A DNA stretch of 64,000 nt from Alphaproteobacteria bacterium. Its GTDB lineage: Bacteria > Pseudomonadota > Alphaproteobacteria > Rickettsiales > UBA1997. The DNA is taken from NCBI GenBank assembly GCA_021151765.1, contig JAGKWR010000005.1, forward strand, positions 45,556 to 109,555, in the 5' to 3' direction. The notes under the pieces were generated by a model. The model was not told the DNA's origin and searched no databases. It was given only the letters and a program-made list of their open reading frames with translations. The translations under genes were made by a program, and so were the position numbers. Positions 63,101 to 64,000 of this stretch are shown in pieces; position 1 is the first letter of the stretch; each line of letters opens with the position of its first letter.

Positions 63101-64000
63101 GTAATCTCTTCAGAACTATCAGTACCAACCAAAGTTTCACCAGCAGCATTAGTTCCCACAATATCAAAACCATCAATCAAACTCATGGTTGAACCGTCAG
63201 CAAATTGCAAAGTTTCGATTTTTTCTACTGTATTACCATTGCTGAAGAAGCGATTAATGCGAATCTGATCGCCATTAGATCCAACCTTAACAATCAAAGA
63301 CTGATTATTCGCCCAATCTTGCACCAAAACTATATCAGACTTGGAAATGCCTTCGCCGAACACAATCTTGTCATTGCCATAAACATCATAAATCTTGTCT
63401 TGACCATCACCTAAATTGAACAAGTAAGTGTCGTTAGTATGGTGATATCCGTTCTTCTCGATGTAGTCATTACCTTTGCCGCCTGATAAAATGTCATCAC
63501 CGTAATTACCATAAATTGTGTCATCTCCAATATTTCCAGTAATCAACTCAGAACTATCAGTACCAACCAAGGTTTCACCAGCAGTGTTGCTTCCAATAAT
63601 ATCAAAACCATTCACCAAACTCATGGTTGAGCCATCCGCAAAATGTAAAGTTTCGATTTTTGCTATCGTATTACCATTGCTGAAGAAGCGATTAATGCGA
63701 ATCTGATCACCATCAGATCCAACTTTTATCAACAACGAATTATTATTATTCCAATCTTGCACCAAAGTTATGTCCGACTTGGAAATGCCTTCACCAAACA
63801 CAATCTTATCATTGCCATAAAAATCATAAATCGTGTCTTGGCCATCACCTAAATTAAATAAATAGGTGTCATTACCGCTGTAATATTCTTGCTCCTCTAT
63901 ATAATCATTACCTTTGCCGCCAGATAAAATATCATCGCCAGCACCACCAAAAATTGAATCATCTCCTATGTAACCAGTAACCTCTTCAGAACTATCCGTA
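57184..64000 (-). CDS. Giant RTX/cadherin-like type I secreted protein (N terminus outside window)
   Basis: Open from the window edge to the stop at 57184, about 2270 visible residues. From N to C: tandem 146-residue units with RTX motifs (GDDTIYGNYGDDTLSGGKGN); a short RTX block near 61.7 kb (GNEGNDYIYAGDGDNTINAG); a long array of cadherin/VCBS-like domains at 57.9-61.4 kb (NDAPVA, DSFSYV); a final RTX block (LKGNNGDDTLIGGMGADVLF) near 57.5 kb; and a hydrophobic C-terminal secretion signal ending DETDFIF. It is a calcium-binding adhesin or giant toxin exported by the adjacent exporter genes. Its cargo domain, if any, lies outside. Confidence 0.92.
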   Translation of the reverse strand, partial: TDSSEEVTGYIGDDSIFGGAGDDILSGGKGNDYIEEQEYYSGNDTYLFNLGDGQDTIYDFYGNDKIVFGEGISKSDITLVQDWNNNNSLLIKVGSDGDQIRINRFFSNGNTIAKIETLHFADGSTMSLVNGFDIIGSNTAGETLVGTDSSELITGNIGDDTIYGNYGDDILSGGKGNDYIEKNGYHHTNDTYLFNLGDGQDKIYDVYGNDKIVFGEGISKSDIVLVQDWANNQSLIVKVGSNGDQIRINRFFSNGNTVEKIETLQFADGSTMSLIDGFDIVGTNAAGETLVGTDSSEEITGNIGDDAIYGNYGDDTLSGGKGNDYIEKNGYHHTNDTYLFNLGDGQDKIYDVYGNDKIVFGEGISKSDITLVQEWSNNNTLLIKVGSNGDQIRINRFFSNGNTVEKIETLQFADGSTMSLIDGFDIIGSNTAGETLVGTDSSEEITGNVGDDTIYGNYGDDTLSGGKGNDYIEKNGYHHTNDTYLFNLGDGQDTIYDVNGSDKIVFGEGISKSDITLVEDWANNQSLIIKIGSSGDQIRINRFFSVGNTVEKIETLQFADGSTMSLVNGFDIVGTNAAGETLVGTDSSELITGNIGDDTIYGNYGDDTLSGGKGNDYIEKNGYHHTSDTYLFNLGDGQDTIYDVYGNDKIVFGEGIVQSDISMTLQDSNLVINVQDGVDQIKIMNFYNGSKIETLQFSDGSTFNISEGLTISGTEFADKIITTPFSDNILGNEGNDYIYAGDGDNTINAGAGNDVIRAGIGNDTYNFSADFGDDSVSDTGGNDTINFDSSVDYTKISLAKNNQDLVIKEQNSVRSVTIANFFANSAYKIENLSFADGKNFDLLAIADSSEDVSYSLGSYFRVYEDRATKMVILDNSVAEVTAVSQALNGTVSYNAETGLIYQANSNYSGLDSFEISYLDQQGNSQTTTISLEVAAVNDAPVAQNLSVTGNEDESLIIDALASTSDVDSTSLSLKLVSNPKFGSIKIENGKFVYKPNANFNGQDSFSYKASDGLSDSESKTITLTIDPVNDKPVSVNDSAVVNENSSVLINITNNDYDVETGFFNGDSIVITQPPANGSLQIQTDGRVFYIPNSDFYGQDSFKYSLKDAEGLVSDPAEVLINVKIVNSAPKAISNSAISFNEDEVKTFDISDYFFDREGDALTLVSASAKNGKIEISGNQISYISNQNFFGNEEITLTIKDSNGAVATIVKKGLVNGVNDAPVALDDNFNISEDVATKLAILNNDNDVEDVLFSSNIISYTQPLNGVVTINESDGTLLYKPNKDYNGEDSFSYVIADSNGVQSTANVKVKVIAVNDAPTTIGTLQSYNIQSGNAVSYELPTNLFSDVDGDSLTIKATLADGSALPAWLSFDGNKFSGTPNLSSTTDFNVKVSATDNSGLSVSQSFAIKVSVSNPNVSPVARNDDYSLNEDTPLTISFAALLSNDSDLEDGANIKKLGKDSFVFSSALNGSVVVTDTGIVYTPNKDYNGTDVLTYQIKDSSGALSNAASINLNVKPSNDVAVAANDAFVLDEDSSITIKLSDLLANDFDVEDGDSFKNLTMDKFVFSNPSKGFLTKDAVNGTITYTSPKNYNGIDFIAYQVKDSNGVFSNKATISLNINQVNDAPIAVNDAYSLNEDMPFTIPFDALLSNDSDLEDGSNIKKFGKDNFVFGSVLNGSVVVTDTGIVYTPNKDYNGLEVLTYQIKDSSGVLSNVASINLNVKSINDVAIAANDAFVLDEDSSITIKLSDLLANDFDVEDGDSFKNLTMDKFVFSNPFKGVLTKDAVNGTITYTPSKNYNGNDSLVYQVKDSNGALSSKATINLTIKAVEDTPTAVNDSFSLTEDTSLNISFASLLKNDYDPEDGANISKLTKDSFVFGQPLKGKITVTDSGITYTPNKDYNGLDVLTYQIKDSFGNLSNQASINLNINPVNDAAVAVADSFTVDEDSAIVIKLTDLLANDFDIEGEDLAQFAVLNRFVFSNPGKGKIVTDAVNNTVTYTPNKDYKGTDTFYYKFKESSGNYSNIVGINLTINSVNDAPVVANKIANQSIKVENLFNYVFIANAFTDIEGDVLSYSAKLEDGSQLPEWLNFDSLTRTFSGKAPSSTIGSNLTITVTATDGVNEVSQNFVMTMLTNALNGNNANNSISGSVNNDAIYGYEGFDNLKGNNGDDTLIGGMGADVLFGGSGKDQFIFNNLNESVRNSSDTIMDFIRGEDKINLSGLGFQSVSEGLNSSSASENLQYYFDGKNTVIDDPNSDFEIKLVGDIKLDETDFIF
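58700..59750 (-). repeat. 618-bp tandem duplication in the cadherin-like array
   Basis: Two-domain units of 206 residues repeat almost exactly: matching segments lie at 58940 and 59558, and again at 58701 and 59319, always 618 bp apart. Each unit carries one NDDYSLNED-type and one NDAFVLDED-type domain. Such near-identity signals recent duplication and likely copy-number change. Confidence 0.8.
62100..64000 (-). repeat. 438-bp tandem repeats in the RTX part
   Basis: The segment GTATGGTGATATCCG recurs at 62123, 62561, 62999 and 63437, exactly 438 bp (146 codons) apart. A more diverged unit starts the window edge side. Units are close to identical at DNA level, so slippage or recombination can change their number and assembly may be collapsed here. 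Confidence 0.9.

Noticed and set aside
61617..63706. Plus-strand frames opposite the RTX repeats
   Set aside because: They repeat with the 438-bp period and are shadows of the RTX coding strand.
1..64000. CRISPR array or diversity-generating retroelement
   Set aside because: No regularly spaced repeats with unique spacers and no reverse transcriptase were seen. Fibre-gene variation is explained by duplication.

Overview
The window is AT-rich DNA from an alphaproteobacterium. The alphaproteobacterial signal comes from the prophage gene families (DUF6127, DUF3489, DUF6362 and DUF6511 types). Two proteins with eukaryote-like repeats (ankyrin, and one with a calmodulin-type IQ motif) suggest a host-associated, perhaps intracellular, lifestyle of the Rickettsiales or Holosporales kind. 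The genus cannot be told from the sequence.

Layout: (1) 1-1300, the end of a sensor histidine kinase and a GNAT acetyltransferase, each followed by a foldable intergenic element. (2) 1328-4099, a 923-residue multidomain effector-like protein: LRR-like region, ankyrin repeats, HExxH zincin motif and IQ motif. (3) 4215-9314, a small defence island: a GHKL ATPase fused to a PD-(D/E)XK nuclease, then divergently a DUF4268 nuclease-like protein and a GmrSD-type DUF262/DUF1524 restriction protein. (4) About 9340-51640, a nearly complete tailed prophage. It has a P2-like contractile tail, a Mu gpT-like capsid protein, and lambda-type terminase, portal and protease. It also carries a lysis cassette, a replication and recombination module, a regulatory switch and a tyrosine integrase beside tRNA-fMet. 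(5) 52127-64000, an ankyrin-like gene and a type I secretion operon: a giant RTX/cadherin-like protein cut by the window edge, then TolC, ABC transporter and HlyD.

The prophage late genes run on the minus strand from terminase (34.8 kb) down to the lysis genes (9.7 kb). Several cargo genes (morons) interrupt them: a class III nucleotidyl-cyclase-like protein (15409-16155), three membrane proteins (12220, 24839, 31715), an unrecognised protein beside a ParB-methyltransferase (35626), and an HH...N...H nuclease-like protein (37949-38986). The early operon also runs leftward, from an AlpA/MerR-like HTH gene (47570) to a Toprim/RepA-like primase-helicase (40504).

The most striking structure is the control region. 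A perfect 67-bp inverted repeat (47647-47713 and 49822-49888), each copy with four CGGTAT hexamers at 11-12 bp spacing, brackets three regulatory genes. One of these is a UmuD/LexA-like protein whose catalytic serine is replaced by asparagine. The arrangement resembles a lambda OL-repressor-OR immunity region with identical operators, or an invertible segment. Other structures are a programmed -1 frameshift joining tail chaperones E and E', three tandem intrinsic terminators in the leader of the ParB-methyltransferase, an iteron-like GGATTCTT array beside the primase gene, and a dispersed palindromic repeat with compensatory stem changes.
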